A stretch of DNA of 49,398 bases from NCBI GenBank assembly GCA_017623055.1, contig JAGAPX010000015.1:1-49398 (forward strand), written 5' to 3'. Each line of letters opens with the position of its first letter. Within the stretch, counting starts at the first letter, position 1. Of this stretch, positions 49,328-49,398 are shown in pieces. The notes below the pieces were generated by a model. The model had not been told where the DNA came from, did no database searches, and was given only the letters and a program-made list of their open reading frames with translations. A program made the position numbers and the translations under genes. The stretch comes from Phascolarctobacterium sp. GTDB lineage: Bacteria; Bacillota; Negativicutes; Acidaminococcales; Acidaminococcaceae.

Positions 49328-49398
49328 ATGGCTCGATACGCTATAAAAACCTTAGAATTTGATAAAGTAAAAAATATTTTGGCAGATAAGACTGCAAC
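49328..49398 (+). CDS. mutS2: Endonuclease MutS2, first 23 codons
   Basis: The frame begins at the ATG at 49328 behind TGAGGTAG and runs off the right edge. The fragment includes AIKTLEFDKVKNILADKTAT, the characteristic MutS2 N-terminus. MutS2 has been linked to suppression of recombination and rescue of collided ribosomes. In many Firmicutes it follows a U32 gene, which supports the call even from this short piece. Confidence 0.82.
   Translation, partial: MARYAIKTLEFDKVKNILADKTA

Overview
The window reads as a stretch of chromosome from a diderm Firmicute of the class Negativicutes, most like the Acidaminococcaceae (Phascolarctobacterium-type); this is an inference from gene content, not a database match. 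Firmicute signs are PyrR, RNase HIII, MutS2, strong AGGAGG-type ribosome sites and sigma-A type promoters. Outer-membrane signs are an RND efflux pump, an ArnT-like glycosyltransferase and a PilMN/PilO fragment. Nearly every gene is on the + strand, and genes are tightly packed with many short overlaps.

Layout. 1-4315: end of a pseudouridine synthase gene, then a nucleotide/nucleoside salvage group (pyrR, a LUD-domain gene, udp, deoB) and a secreted protein. 4389-5506: two minus-strand genes (Cys-rich redox protein, metallo-beta-lactamase-fold hydrolase). 5648-11213: a secreted glucosaminidase, trmL, then a folate run (PTPS/QueD-like, folE2, folP, folK) overlapping pepT. The PTPS has both the Cys of QueD and a Glu typical of folate-type PTPS, and no folB lies in the cluster. 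11258-16178: a small minus-strand protein, ppsA behind a promoter covered by a perfect 18-bp palindrome, a consensus parS centromere site, and a three-gene remnant of a type IV pilus system. 16276-20498: a two-gene RND pump. 20544-27158: larB, larC with a 32-histidine insert, rnhC, a 123-bp imperfect inverted repeat that forms the end of rnhC, and an envelope-glycolipid operon (ChbG/HpnK deacetylase, UPF0104 membrane protein, GT39 transferase). 27263-29911: xpt with a purine permease, and a duplicated-domain hypothetical. 29967-30388: five tRNA genes (Asp, Phe, Gly, Cys, Leu) behind a perfect consensus promoter. 30638-34147: a TAXI-type TRAP transporter. 34246-34989: yaaA.

35131-43089 is an AT-rich accessory island: an orphan HipA-like kinase, two adjacent paralogous two-transmembrane proteins of unknown function, and a complete type III restriction-modification pair (mod, res). 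It sits between core genes and looks like a defence island. The tandem membrane-protein pair is the best candidate in the window for something undescribed. 43122-49398 returns to core genes: a DEAD-box helicase, gltX, a secreted protein ending in a chagasin-type protease-inhibitor domain, a U32 (RlhA-like) protein, and the first 23 codons of mutS2.

No CRISPR array, rRNA, insertion sequence transposase or recognisable riboswitch was seen.
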